Shown: piece by piece, positions 43,628 through 51,594 of the stretch | How the letters are laid out: the number at the start of each line of letters is the position of its first letter | Position numbering within the stretch: the stretch's first letter is position 1 | NCBI RefSeq assembly: GCF_030295745.1 | Contig: NZ_AP027291.1 | Coordinates: 3,844,001 to 3,908,000, forward strand | DNA: 64,000 bases | Source of the DNA: Mycolicibacterium sp. TUM20985 | GTDB taxonomy: Bacteria > Actinomycetota > Actinomycetes > Mycobacteriales > Mycobacteriaceae | Reading direction: 5' to 3' | Made by a program: the position numbers and the translations under genes | The notes under the pieces: model-generated | What the model saw: only the letters and a program-made list of their open reading frames with translations | The model's database searches: none | What the model was told of the DNA's origin: nothing

Positions 43628-44887
43628 ATGAGCGACGCGGACCTGCTCGGCTTGTTCCCGCCGGGGACCAGGGTCGACGGCGACGGCACGCTGGTGGTCG
43701 GGGGATGCCGCCTCGACGATCTGGCCACGCGTTTCGGCACCCCGGTGCTGGTGGTGGACGAAGGCGCCCTCCGCCGCAGGGCGCGCGACTACCTTGGCGA
43801 ATTCCGCAGCCGCCGCCCCAGGTCCGACGTCGCATTCGCGTCGAAGTCGTTCCCCTGCACGGCGATTCAGCGAGTGATGGCCGAGGAGGGACTGCACCTC
43901 GACGTCGCGGGAGGCGGTGAGATCGTCACCGCGCTGGCCGCAGGGGCCGACCCGGCGCGACTGGTGCTGCACGGCAATGCCAAGACCGACGAGGAAGTCG
44001 AACTCGCGGTGCACAACGGCGTCGGGCTCGTCGTCGTCGACAACTTCGACGACATCGACCGGTTGGAGCACATCGTGCCGCCGGGGCACGTCCAGCCCTG
44101 CCTGGTCCGGGTGATCCCCGGCGTCGACGCCGCCACCCATGCCGCGGTGGCCACCGGTCACGCGGGCTCCAAGTTCGGCCTGATGCCCGACGACGCCCGC
44201 GCGGCGATCACCCGCATCGAGGCGAGCAGCGTGCTGCGTTGCGACGGGCTGCACACCCACGTCGGCTCGCAACTGCTCAACGTCGAACAGCTGGCCGCGG
44301 CCGTCGCACCACTCGCGGCGCTGGGCACCTTCGAGATCTACGACCTGGGCGGTGGTCTCGGGGCCCGGTACACCTACGCCGAACGACCGCCGACGCTGGC
44401 CGAGTACGCCGACGCCATGACCAGCGCGGCCGACGCGCTGCTGCCACCCGACAGCCGGATCATCGTCGAACCCGGCCGCAGCATGGTGGCCACCAACGCC
44501 TGCACGGTCTACCGGGTGACGACGGTCAAGCCCGGCGACCCGACCCACGTGGCGGTCGACGGCGGCATGGGCGACAACCTGGAGGTGGCGCTGTACGGCC
44601 AGCGCTTCGAGGCCACGATCGTCAACCGCGTCGGCGGCGGTGCGCCCGTCGACCTCGTCGGACGGCACTGTGAGTCCGGCGACCGGCTCATCGACGATGT
44701 CGCACTGCAGGACCCGAGGGTCGGTGACCTGGTGGCGGTGCCGGTGACCGGTGCCTACTGCTACACGATGTCCAACCAGTACAACGGCGCCCGGCGCATC
44801 CCGGTGGTGTTCGCCGACGACGGGGCGGCTCGTCTGGTGGTCCGCCGCGACACGTGGGACGACCTACTGGCCCGCGACGTCACCTGA
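43628..44887 (+). CDS. PLP-dependent decarboxylase, diaminopimelate decarboxylase-like
   Basis: 419 residues from ATG 43628. Fold type III: Lys 73 in FASKSFPC binds PLP; HTHVGSQ, EIYDLGGGLGARYTYAE, IVEPGRSMVATN, DGGMGDNLEVALYG and the partner-site CESGD are the LysA motifs. The whole set of catalytic residues is present. No such gene is at this spot in M. tuberculosis, where lysA lies next to thrA and argS (Rv1293). This may be a paralogue for another amino acid or a second LysA. It lies 13 bp after the glucosyltransferase and is probably co-transcribed. Confidence 0.85.
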   Translation: MSDADLLGLFPPGTRVDGDGTLVVGGCRLDDLATRFGTPVLVVDEGALRRRARDYLGEFRSRRPRSDVAFASKSFPCTAIQRVMAEEGLHLDVAGGGEIVTALAAGADPARLVLHGNAKTDEEVELAVHNGVGLVVVDNFDDIDRLEHIVPPGHVQPCLVRVIPGVDAATHAAVATGHAGSKFGLMPDDARAAITRIEASSVLRCDGLHTHVGSQLLNVEQLAAAVAPLAALGTFEIYDLGGGLGARYTYAERPPTLAEYADAMTSAADALLPPDSRIIVEPGRSMVATNACTVYRVTTVKPGDPTHVAVDGGMGDNLEVALYGQRFEATIVNRVGGGAPVDLVGRHCESGDRLIDDVALQDPRVGDLVAVPVTGAYCYTMSNQYNGARRIPVVFADDGAARLVVRRDTWDDLLARDVT

Positions 44888-44894
44888 GTGGGAT

Positions 44895-45632
44895 TCAGCG
44901 GGCGGCCTTCTTGCGTTCGATGTCAGCCAGGGCGGCGGCCAGTTCGGCACGCTCGGCCGCCGAGGTCTCCCACGCCAGTTTGCGGTTCTTGACGACCTTG
45001 GCGGGCGCACCGACCGCGATCGAGTAGTCCGGGATCTCACCCTTCACCACCGCATGCGAGCCGAGGACGCAGCCGCGCCCGACCGAGGTACCGCGCAGCA
45101 CCGTCACCTTCGTGGCAACCCAGGTATCCGGTCCGATCCGCACCGGACCCTTGACGATGCCCTGGTCCTTGATCGGCAACTCGATGCTGTCCATCCGGTG
45201 GTCGAAGTCGCAGATGTAGCACCAGTCCGCCATCAGCACGGAGTCACCTATTTCGATGTCGAGATAGGTGTTGATGACATTGTCGCGGCCGAGCACCACC
45301 TTGTCGCCGATGCGCAGCGACCCCTCGTGGCAGCGGATGGTGTTCTTGTCGCCGATGTGCACCCAGCGGCCGATCTCCATGGTGGAGAGTTCGGGAGTCG
45401 CCTGGATCTCCACGCCCTTTCCGAGGAACACCATGCCGCGGGTGATGATGTGCGGGTTGGCCAGCTTGAACTTCAGCAACCGGACGTACCGCACCAGGTA
45501 CCAGGGTGAGTAGGCCTTGTTCGCGAGCACCCACCTCAGCGACGCCATCGTCAGGAACTTGGCCTGCCGCGGATCACGCAGTCGCGAGCCCCGCCAACGC
45601 TTGTGAATAGGGGCACCCCACATCGTGGTCAT
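44895..45632 (-). CDS. Left-handed beta-helix acyltransferase of the MGLP cluster (Rv3034c-like)
   Basis: 245 residues from ATG 45632. Hexapeptide repeats between about residues 75 and 200 (TMEIGRWVHIGDKNTI, SLRIGDKVVLGRDNVI, VRIGPDTWVATKVTVLRGTSVG) form the left-handed parallel beta-helix of maltose/galactoside acetyltransferases, and IAVGAPAKVVKNR is the conserved end. The N-terminus is basic and amphipathic. M. tuberculosis Rv3034c sits in the same place and is linked to acylation (acetyl or succinyl groups) of methylated polysaccharides; the acyl donor here is inferred. It converges on the decarboxylase gene. Confidence 0.83.
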   Translation of the reverse strand: MTTMWGAPIHKRWRGSRLRDPRQAKFLTMASLRWVLANKAYSPWYLVRYVRLLKFKLANPHIITRGMVFLGKGVEIQATPELSTMEIGRWVHIGDKNTIRCHEGSLRIGDKVVLGRDNVINTYLDIEIGDSVLMADWCYICDFDHRMDSIELPIKDQGIVKGPVRIGPDTWVATKVTVLRGTSVGRGCVLGSHAVVKGEIPDYSIAVGAPAKVVKNRKLAWETSAAERAELAAALADIERKKAAR

Positions 45633-45685
45633 GGCGGGACAGCCTACTTGAGCGGCCCGGTCGGCTCGCCGCTCCGTGGAGCCTC

Positions 45686-45808
45686 CGCTCCTGCCCTCCG
45701 CGCCGCCATCCCGGGTCGCTACGCTCCTGCCCTCCGCGCCGCCATCCCGGGTCGCTACGCTCCTGCCCTCCGCGCCGCCATCCCGGGTCGCTACGCTCCT
45801 GCCCTCCG
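45686..45808. repeat. Tandem repeat, three 36-bp units plus 15 bp (VNTR-like)
   Basis: Three identical 36-bp units (45686-45721, 45722-45757, 45758-45793) starting CGCTCCTGCCCTCCG, followed by the first 15 bp of a fourth. It lies in the 200-bp divergent region between the acyltransferase and the Rv3035-like gene, ending 25 bp before the start of the latter. There are no unique spacers, so it is not a CRISPR array; it looks like a mycobacterial minisatellite. Confidence 0.92.
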
Positions 45809-45832
45809 GGCGGGCGATAGTCTCGGGACTCG

Positions 45833-47134
45833 ATGCCTGCTCCAAGAACGACCCTGCGCCGCGTGGCGGCCTTGGCATTGGCGGTCGCCACGGCGTTCGT
45901 CTCCAGCGCGTGTGGCAACACCGACTCCTGGGTGGAGGCGAAGGCCGCCGACGGCTGGTCGGCCCAGTACGGTGACGCGGCCAACTCCAGCTATGCCCAG
46001 GTCGAGGGCGCCACCGGCCTACGGCTGGACTGGATCCGCTCGGTGAAGGGCGAGGTCGCCTCGCAGGCCGCCCTGAGCTCCGGTGACCATCTGGCCGTCA
46101 ATGCCCAGACCGCGGGCGGGTGCTCGCTCATGGTGTGGGAGAACGACAACCGGGCACGGCAGCGCTGGTGTGCCCGGCTCTGGCAGGGCGGCGGACTGTC
46201 GAGTCCCCTGTTCGACGGCTTCGACAACCTCTACGTCGGGCAGCCCGGGGCCATCATGTCGTACCCGTCGACGCAGTGGATTCGCTGGCGCAATCCGGTG
46301 ATCGGTCTGCCGTGGACGCCACGCTTCCTGTCGGCAGGTCAGCTCCTGGTGGTCACGCATCTCGGCCAGGTATTGGTCTATGACGCTCACCGCGGCAACG
46401 TCGTCGGGACGGCACTGGACCTCGTGGAGGGTGTCGACCCCACCGACTCACAACGCGGACTCGCCGACTGCCAGCTCGGCCGGCCGCGGTGCCCGGTGGC
46501 CGCGGCCCCAGCGTTCTCGTCGGCGACGGGAATCGTGGTGGCGACGCTGTGGGAGCCGGACGCCGAGGCCCCCGTGGTCATCGGGCTCAGGTACCGGCCC
46601 GGTCAGACCCCGCTGCTCTCCAGGGACTGGACGAGCACCGCCGTCGGTGGCGGGCCGCTCGGCAGCCCCGTGCTGTCCGCCGACGGCAACACCGTCTACC
46701 TCAACGGCCGCGACGGCCGCCTGTGGGCCCTGAACACCGCCGACGGCAAGCCGAAGTGGTCGGTGCCGCTGGGATTTCAGCCGCAGACTCCCCCGTCGGT
46801 GTCACCAGATGGGCTGATCGTGTCCGGCGGCGGTCCGGACACCAAGCTCACGGCCATCGAAGACTCCGGTGATGGCGGCAAGGTCGCGTGGACCCGCGAC
46901 GACGTCGAGCCGTTGTCCACGTCGAGCCAGACCGGCGCTTCCGCGAGCTACACCGTCACACGCGACGAGGAGGGCATGGCCCTGCTGGTGTTCGATCCCG
47001 CCGACGGGCACACGCTGAACAGCTATCCCCTTCCTGGCGCGACGGGATACCCGGTCGGGGTGTCGGTCGGGCGCGACCGCCGCGTCGTGACGGCCACCAG
47101 CGACGGCAGGATCTTCGGCTTCGCCCCGGCGTGA
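45833..47134 (+). CDS. PQQ-like beta-propeller lipoprotein (Rv3035-like)
   Basis: 433 residues from ATG 45833. The lipoprotein signal LALAVATAFVSSACGN ends with Cys about residue 27. The mature part has propeller blades of the PQQ-like type, for example DGNTVYLNGRDGRLWALNTA and KWSVPLGFQP, and DGRIFGFAPA at the end. Exported and anchored. It is the positional equivalent of Rv3035 in the MGLP region. No catalytic residues are evident; a structural or binding role is likely but unproven. The tandem repeat lies right upstream. Confidence 0.85.
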   Translation: MPAPRTTLRRVAALALAVATAFVSSACGNTDSWVEAKAADGWSAQYGDAANSSYAQVEGATGLRLDWIRSVKGEVASQAALSSGDHLAVNAQTAGGCSLMVWENDNRARQRWCARLWQGGGLSSPLFDGFDNLYVGQPGAIMSYPSTQWIRWRNPVIGLPWTPRFLSAGQLLVVTHLGQVLVYDAHRGNVVGTALDLVEGVDPTDSQRGLADCQLGRPRCPVAAAPAFSSATGIVVATLWEPDAEAPVVIGLRYRPGQTPLLSRDWTSTAVGGGPLGSPVLSADGNTVYLNGRDGRLWALNTADGKPKWSVPLGFQPQTPPSVSPDGLIVSGGGPDTKLTAIEDSGDGGKVAWTRDDVEPLSTSSQTGASASYTVTRDEEGMALLVFDPADGHTLNSYPLPGATGYPVGVSVGRDRRVVTATSDGRIFGFAPA

Positions 47135-47136
47135 TC

Positions 47137-47832
47137 TCAGGCGATCATGGCGTCGACGGGCCCGCGGGGAATCGCGATCTGCAACGCCCCGCCGGCTTCC
47201 GGGAGGACGTCGCCCTGGCTGAAGAAGAAGATCAGCGAGTCGTCGGTGATCGCGAAGTTCTGGTACTTCGTCGGATCGAGACCTACCTCCGGCGCGATCG
47301 CCACCGGCTGGCCCAGCTGTTTGTCGACCTCGGCCTGCACCAACGGGAAGATGACGGGGAACGGCGCGGTGCCCTCACGGAAGAGCGTGTCGATCGTGAT
47401 GGGCTTGCGCAGACCCTGGTCCCAGTTGAAGGCCTTGTAGAAGGTCGTCGGGTGCGCACCACCGACGCCCTGGTAGGTCTTGAACACCACGCTCTGCGTG
47501 CCGCGGGGCGGGACCGCCGAGCTGAATTCGGTGGCGGTGGTCTCCAACTCGTACGGCATGGTCCGGGAGTCGGGTATCTTCGCCACGTTGAGGAACCCGT
47601 CACGGGTCTCCTTGACGTAGTCGAAGACCGGCTTGGTGTCGGGATAGTTCACGGGGTAGCTGATGTTCAACGAGTAACCAGGGTCGGACGCCTGAATCTG
47701 GCAGATCTGATTGACGTCGACGACACCACCGAGATCGGTGCACTTCGGCGGTGCCGCGGCGGCGACACCTACGGTCGGCCACCCGAACACCGCGACCGCA
47801 AATATGGCCAAGGCCAGCGTGGACATTCGCAT
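47137..47832 (-). CDS. Secreted TB22.2-like protein (DUF3298/RsiV-type domain)
   Basis: 231 residues from ATG 47832. A cleavable signal peptide (LALAIFAVAVFGWPTVGVAAAAP) is followed by a domain with GYSLNISYPVNYPDTKPVFDYVKE, GAHPTTFYKAFNWDQG and the C-terminal FAITDDSLIFFFSQGDVLPEAGG typical of the DUF3298 family (found in RsiV and lysozyme-binding proteins). The orthologue Rv3036c has been described as a secreted antigen with esterase activity; I cannot confirm a catalytic triad from the sequence. It converges on the Rv3035-like gene by 2 bp. Confidence 0.85.
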   Translation of the reverse strand: MRMSTLALAIFAVAVFGWPTVGVAAAAPPKCTDLGGVVDVNQICQIQASDPGYSLNISYPVNYPDTKPVFDYVKETRDGFLNVAKIPDSRTMPYELETTATEFSSAVPPRGTQSVVFKTYQGVGGAHPTTFYKAFNWDQGLRKPITIDTLFREGTAPFPVIFPLVQAEVDKQLGQPVAIAPEVGLDPTKYQNFAITDDSLIFFFSQGDVLPEAGGALQIAIPRGPVDAMIA

Positions 47833-47894
47833 CGTCGACAACCCTCCACCAGTTGAGCGGCACCCGCGGCGCCGCCGCCACACTACCTGCGGTC

Positions 47895-49082
47895 TCACCA
47901 CGACGGGCGGCAAAGGTACGCCACCGCGCGGCTGGCGCTTCCGGCACCGATCCGGGTGATCACCACCGACAGCCGCTGCGAACCGCGCAGCCGCAACCGC
48001 GACCGCAGCACGTCGGGATCGACGCCAACGCCTCGGACCAGGATCTCCACCGCGCCCACGTCGCGCGCCGACAGTTCTTGGCGCAGCACGCGTTCGGTGA
48101 AACCTAGTTCGGCGATCACCTCGAACCCCCGCACTCCGTCCGGCAATTCGTCACCCGAGAGGTAGGCAATGGCGGGGTCCAGTTGCCACAGTCCGTGCCG
48201 CGCGCCGTAGTGCCGGACCAGGCCCGCCCTGACCACCGCGCCGTCGGGGTCGACGATCCAGCGGCCCGCCGTCGCGACGGAACAGTCGTCGGATTCGGCA
48301 TCGGTGATTTCCTCGCCGCGGTCAAGGAGGGTGGCTCGCCGGGTGACTCCGGGTGAGCCCAACCCCGGCGACCAGAGACACGCCTCCCGGACGCCGCCGC
48401 CCAACGACGTCACCTCGATCTCACCGTCGAAGCCCATTCGACGCACCAGGTCGAAATCGATTCCGGGAGCACACTTCACGGCGAGGTCCCGGTCGGTGTA
48501 GATCGCCAGCAGGTCATCGAGGGCAGGGGTGTAATCGCGGGGGTGAAACGTGCGCCGCCCCGCGCTGCGCCGCGCCGGATCCGCGATCACCGTGGTGCCG
48601 CGAGTGACGGGTGACAGCGCATCGGCACGGCACAACAGCACCTCGGGTCCGTCGACGGCCACGTTGTGCGCTGCCATGGCAAGGCGAACCTCATCGACGT
48701 CGCTGCCCACCACCTGACAGCCCTGGTGGCGCAACGCGGCGAGTTCGGTTCCCACCGAACAGGTCACGTCGTGAACGGGCAGACCTGCCAGGCGTTCGGC
48801 GCGGTGTGCGGCCACCGCACCGGCCGTCGCCTGTTCCAGCGCCTCGGGGGTGAACAGCCACGTCGATGCGTCGGTGAACTTGGCCGCGGCCCGTCGTCGC
48901 AGCAACGTCGTCTCGACGAGCACCGCCGCACGGTAACCGAATCCCGCACGCGCCGAGGCGATGTCGGAGATCCGGCTCGCGTCGGTCAGCGCCAGCCCGT
49001 CGACCTCGGCCAGCGCGCGTCTGCCGTCGTCGCCGGTGAGGTAATCGACGTCGTCGAGGGTGAAGCGCAGGCCACCCTTCAA
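47895..49082 (-). CDS. THUMP-like class I methyltransferase (Rv3037c-like)
   Basis: About 395 residues from TTG 49082, which overlaps the upstream stop as TTGA; the same coupling is seen elsewhere in the window, so I prefer it. It begins LKGGLRFTLDDVDYLTGDDGR. The centre has a SAM site (VHDVTCSVGTELAALRHQG, VVGSDVDEVRLAMAAHN, VIADPARRSAGRRTF with DPAR in place of DPPY); the C-terminus is a THUMP-like domain. Rv3037c has been linked to MGLP methylation, though the DPAR motif is more like RNA methyltransferases. The true target is open. Confidence 0.8.
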   Translation of the reverse strand: MKGGLRFTLDDVDYLTGDDGRRALAEVDGLALTDASRISDIASARAGFGYRAAVLVETTLLRRRAAAKFTDASTWLFTPEALEQATAGAVAAHRAERLAGLPVHDVTCSVGTELAALRHQGCQVVGSDVDEVRLAMAAHNVAVDGPEVLLCRADALSPVTRGTTVIADPARRSAGRRTFHPRDYTPALDDLLAIYTDRDLAVKCAPGIDFDLVRRMGFDGEIEVTSLGGGVREACLWSPGLGSPGVTRRATLLDRGEEITDAESDDCSVATAGRWIVDPDGAVVRAGLVRHYGARHGLWQLDPAIAYLSGDELPDGVRGFEVIAELGFTERVLRQELSARDVGAVEILVRGVGVDPDVLRSRLRLRGSQRLSVVITRIGAGSASRAVAYLCRPSW

Positions 49083-50068
49083 GATTGCGGCTTGACCCCG
49101 GTGATCATCACGTTGTAGAACCAGCCCTTCGGCACGACGCGCCGCCACACGTTGGCGTCCACCCAGCTGAGCGACGTCCAGCTCTTGAACGCGAATTTCG
49201 CCCAGTTCCAACCCAATCGACCGGGCGGTACCGACGCCTCGAAGGTGCGGATGGGCCAGCCGAGCATCGCCGCGGTGAACTCCTCACTGGCGGTGCGGAC
49301 GTCGACGGCACCCGCGTTGGCGGCCATCCGCTCCAGATCGCTCGGCTCGAAGGTGTGCAGATCGACGATCGCCTCCAACGCCGCGGCGCGCGAGGACTCG
49401 TCGAGTTCCTCCTGTGGTCGGCGCCAACCCTCGAGACCGGGCAGCTTGGTGATGGTCGTCGCCACCCGCCAGGTCAAGGTCGAGAGGTTGCGCGCGTAGA
49501 CGTTGCCCGTGGTGGTGGGTTCGCCGGCGAAGACGAAGCGGCCGCCGGGCTTGAGCACGCGCACCACCTCGCGAAGCGACAGCTCGACGTCGGGGATGTG
49601 GTGCAGGACGGCGTGGCCGACGACCAGATCGAACGTGTCGTCGTCGTAGGGGATGCCCTCGGCGTCGGCGACCCTTCCATCGACGTCGAGGCCCAGCCCC
49701 TGGCCGTTGCGGACGGCGACCTTCACCATTCCCGGCGACAGGTCGGTGACCGAGCCGCGGCGGGCCACCCCCGACTGGATGAGGTTCAGCAGGAAGAAGC
49801 CGGTGCCGCAGCCCAGCTCCAGCGCGCGGTCGTAGGGCAGCTCGCGTTGGATGCCCTCCGGCACGATCGCGTCGAAACGGCCCCGCGCGTAATCGATGCA
49901 GCGCTGGTCATACGAGATCGACCACTTGTCGTCGTAGGTCTCGGCTTCCCAGTCGTGGTACAGCACCTGCGCCAGCTTGGAGTCGTGCCGGGCGGCCTCG
50001 ACCTCCTCGGCGGTCGCGTGGGGGTTCGACACCGGAACGACGTCCGGCTCGCGATCGGTACTCGTCAT
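49079..50068 (-). CDS. SAM-dependent methyltransferase (Rv3038c-like)
   Basis: 329 residues. Motif I ALELGCGTGFFLLNLIQSG at about 86-104, followed by VTDLSPGMVKVA, the acidic loop VADAEGIPYDDDTFDLVVGHAVLHHI and VLKPGGRFVFAGEPT: a methyltransferase of the UbiE/COQ5-like type. The C-terminal 120 residues (around ATTITKLPGLEGWRRPQEELDESSRA) are specific to this mycobacterial family. Orthologue of Rv3038c by position. Substrate unknown. It is coupled to the next gene by a 4-bp overlap. Confidence 0.85.
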   Translation of the reverse strand: MTSTDREPDVVPVSNPHATAEEVEAARHDSKLAQVLYHDWEAETYDDKWSISYDQRCIDYARGRFDAIVPEGIQRELPYDRALELGCGTGFFLLNLIQSGVARRGSVTDLSPGMVKVAVRNGQGLGLDVDGRVADAEGIPYDDDTFDLVVGHAVLHHIPDVELSLREVVRVLKPGGRFVFAGEPTTTGNVYARNLSTLTWRVATTITKLPGLEGWRRPQEELDESSRAAALEAIVDLHTFEPSDLERMAANAGAVDVRTASEEFTAAMLGWPIRTFEASVPPGRLGWNWAKFAFKSWTSLSWVDANVWRRVVPKGWFYNVMITGVKPQS

Positions 50069-50113
50069 GAAGGGCAGCCTAACGGCCCAGCATCGACCGG
50101 CCGAAGTGAGCGC

Positions 50114-50755
50114 CTATGGGAGGAACGCGGCCTTCGCCGCGGCCAGGGCATGGGCTGGGACGTCGACGAAGCGCTGCGCCCAGCGCACGGCGGCGTCGTA
50201 CACGTGATCCGGGGCCACCAGCTCGTCGGCGAGACCCAACTCGAGCGCCTCGGGCGCGAGGGCTAAGCGACCGCTGAACATCAGGCCCTTGGCCTTACTG
50301 TCCCCGATCGCTCGGGCCATCCTGTCCGCGTCGTCGTCGGTCGGCGCCAGACCCTCGAGGATCTGCGTCGCACCCCACTTGACGTTGTCACCGCTGATCC
50401 GCCAGTCCGCGGCCAGGGCGAGGGTCACCCCACTGCCCAGCGCATAACCGGTGACGGCCGCGACGGTCGGTTTGGGGATCGCGGCGACGGCAGCCACCGC
50501 GTGGCGGGCGACTCGGTCCGCGACGGTCACGGCATCGGCGTCGAGGGTCCGCCACTCACCCACGTCGCTGCCCGCGGAGAAGATCTCGTGGCCACCGAAG
50601 ACGATGACGGCCGCCGCGTCGGTGCGCTCGCCGAGTTCGTGCGCGGTCGCGGCGATCTCGCGGTACATCTGCCGGGTGACGGTGTTCGTCGGCGGGCGGG
50701 ACAGCAGCAGGGTGCCGATACCGTCCTTGACGTGCGCGCTGACGAACTCGTTCAT
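50114..50755 (-). CDS. echA17: Enoyl-CoA hydratase/isomerase family protein, C-terminally short (EchA17-like)
   Basis: 213 residues from ATG 50755. Crotonase fold: the CoA-site loop with IFSAGSDVGEW, the oxyanion segment TGYALGSGVTLALAADWRIS, and the GATQILEGLAPTDDDADRMARAIG stretch with a glutamate in the active-site region. It ends at AAAKAAFLP, about 40 residues earlier than M. tuberculosis EchA17 (254), so the last helices, normally used in trimer contacts, are missing. Only 46 bp separate it from the next gene, so the missing part is not present in another frame. Function as a hydratase is likely but could be altered. Confidence 0.82.
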   Translation of the reverse strand: MNEFVSAHVKDGIGTLLLSRPPTNTVTRQMYREIAATAHELGERTDAAAVIVFGGHEIFSAGSDVGEWRTLDADAVTVADRVARHAVAAVAAIPKPTVAAVTGYALGSGVTLALAADWRISGDNVKWGATQILEGLAPTDDDADRMARAIGDSKAKGLMFSGRLALAPEALELGLADELVAPDHVYDAAVRWAQRFVDVPAHALAAAKAAFLP

Positions 50756-51594
50756 GCCTGGGGCGCGTCGGTGGCGTAACCGTCCGGCGCTCGGCGGTTG
50801 CGGGCGGCGTTGTAGCGCTCGCTGTTGAAGAACTCGATCTGCCAGTTGCCACCGGCTGCCGCGAGGTGGGGCTCGACCGGCTCGATCACGCGCTCGACGG
50901 CCAGGACCTCGGCGACGGTGCGCCCGTTGAGCGAATCCAGCTGCGTCCAGGTCGGCGGCAGCAGGAAGGAACGGCCCTCGGCGAAGTCGTCGAGACCCGC
51001 CTGCGGCGTGCTCCAGAACGCCCGGTCGGTTTCGGTGTTGTCACCGTCGGCCCGCTGCCCCTCGGGAAGCGCTCCGACGAAGAAGTAGGTGTCGTAGCGG
51101 CGGGTGCGCTCCTCCTTGGGCGTGACCCAGTTGGCCCACGGCCGCAGCAGATCGGCCCGCAGCACGAGCTTCTCCGTGCGGAGGAAGTCGGCGAAGGACA
51201 GTGAGTGGTTGGCCAGGGCGGCGCGGGCGTCGCCGTAGACCGACGCGTCGCCGACGATGCCGTCGGGGTCGTCGGCGGGTCCGGCGAAGAGCACTCCGGA
51301 CTCCTCGAAGGTCTCCCGCGCGGCGGCGCAGACGAGGGCTTCGGCCAGGTCGGTGTCGACGCCGAGACGTTGCGCCCACCACGTCGGCTCGGGCCCGAAC
51401 CAGGCGATGGGGGCATTGCGGTCGCGGTCGTCGACCCCGCCGCCGGGGAACACCATGACGCCGGCCACGAACTCCATCGCCGCGTGTCGACGCATGAGGA
51501 AGACCTTGATGCCCGCGGCGGTGTCACGCACCAGCATCACCGTCGCCGCCGGTCGCGGAACGAGCGGATCGGCCTCGGTCGCTGGGCTGGTCAC
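50752..51594 (-). CDS. NUDIX hydrolase (Rv3040c-like)
   Basis: 280 residues from GTG 51594 (VTSPATEADPLVPRPAATVML). The Nudix box is seen as AAARETFEESGVLF (REx2EExG) at about 90-104, with FPGGGVDDRD before it. Nudix proteins cleave nucleoside diphosphates linked to another group; the large insert and C-terminus are like the coenzyme-A or NADH pyrophosphatase-like RNR families, and the specific substrate cannot be told. It overlaps the ABC ATPase gene and echA17 by 4 bp on either side (GTGA and ATGA). Confidence 0.88.
   Translation of the reverse strand: MTSPATEADPLVPRPAATVMLVRDTAAGIKVFLMRRHAAMEFVAGVMVFPGGGVDDRDRNAPIAWFGPEPTWWAQRLGVDTDLAEALVCAAARETFEESGVLFAGPADDPDGIVGDASVYGDARAALANHSLSFADFLRTEKLVLRADLLRPWANWVTPKEERTRRYDTYFFVGALPEGQRADGDNTETDRAFWSTPQAGLDDFAEGRSFLLPPTWTQLDSLNGRTVAEVLAVERVIEPVEPHLAAAGGNWQIEFFNSERYNAARNRRAPDGYATDAPQA

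Noticed and set aside
45686..45808. Possible CRISPR array (36-bp repeats)
   Set aside because: Repeats are contiguous with no spacers and there are no cas genes nearby; it is a tandem repeat.
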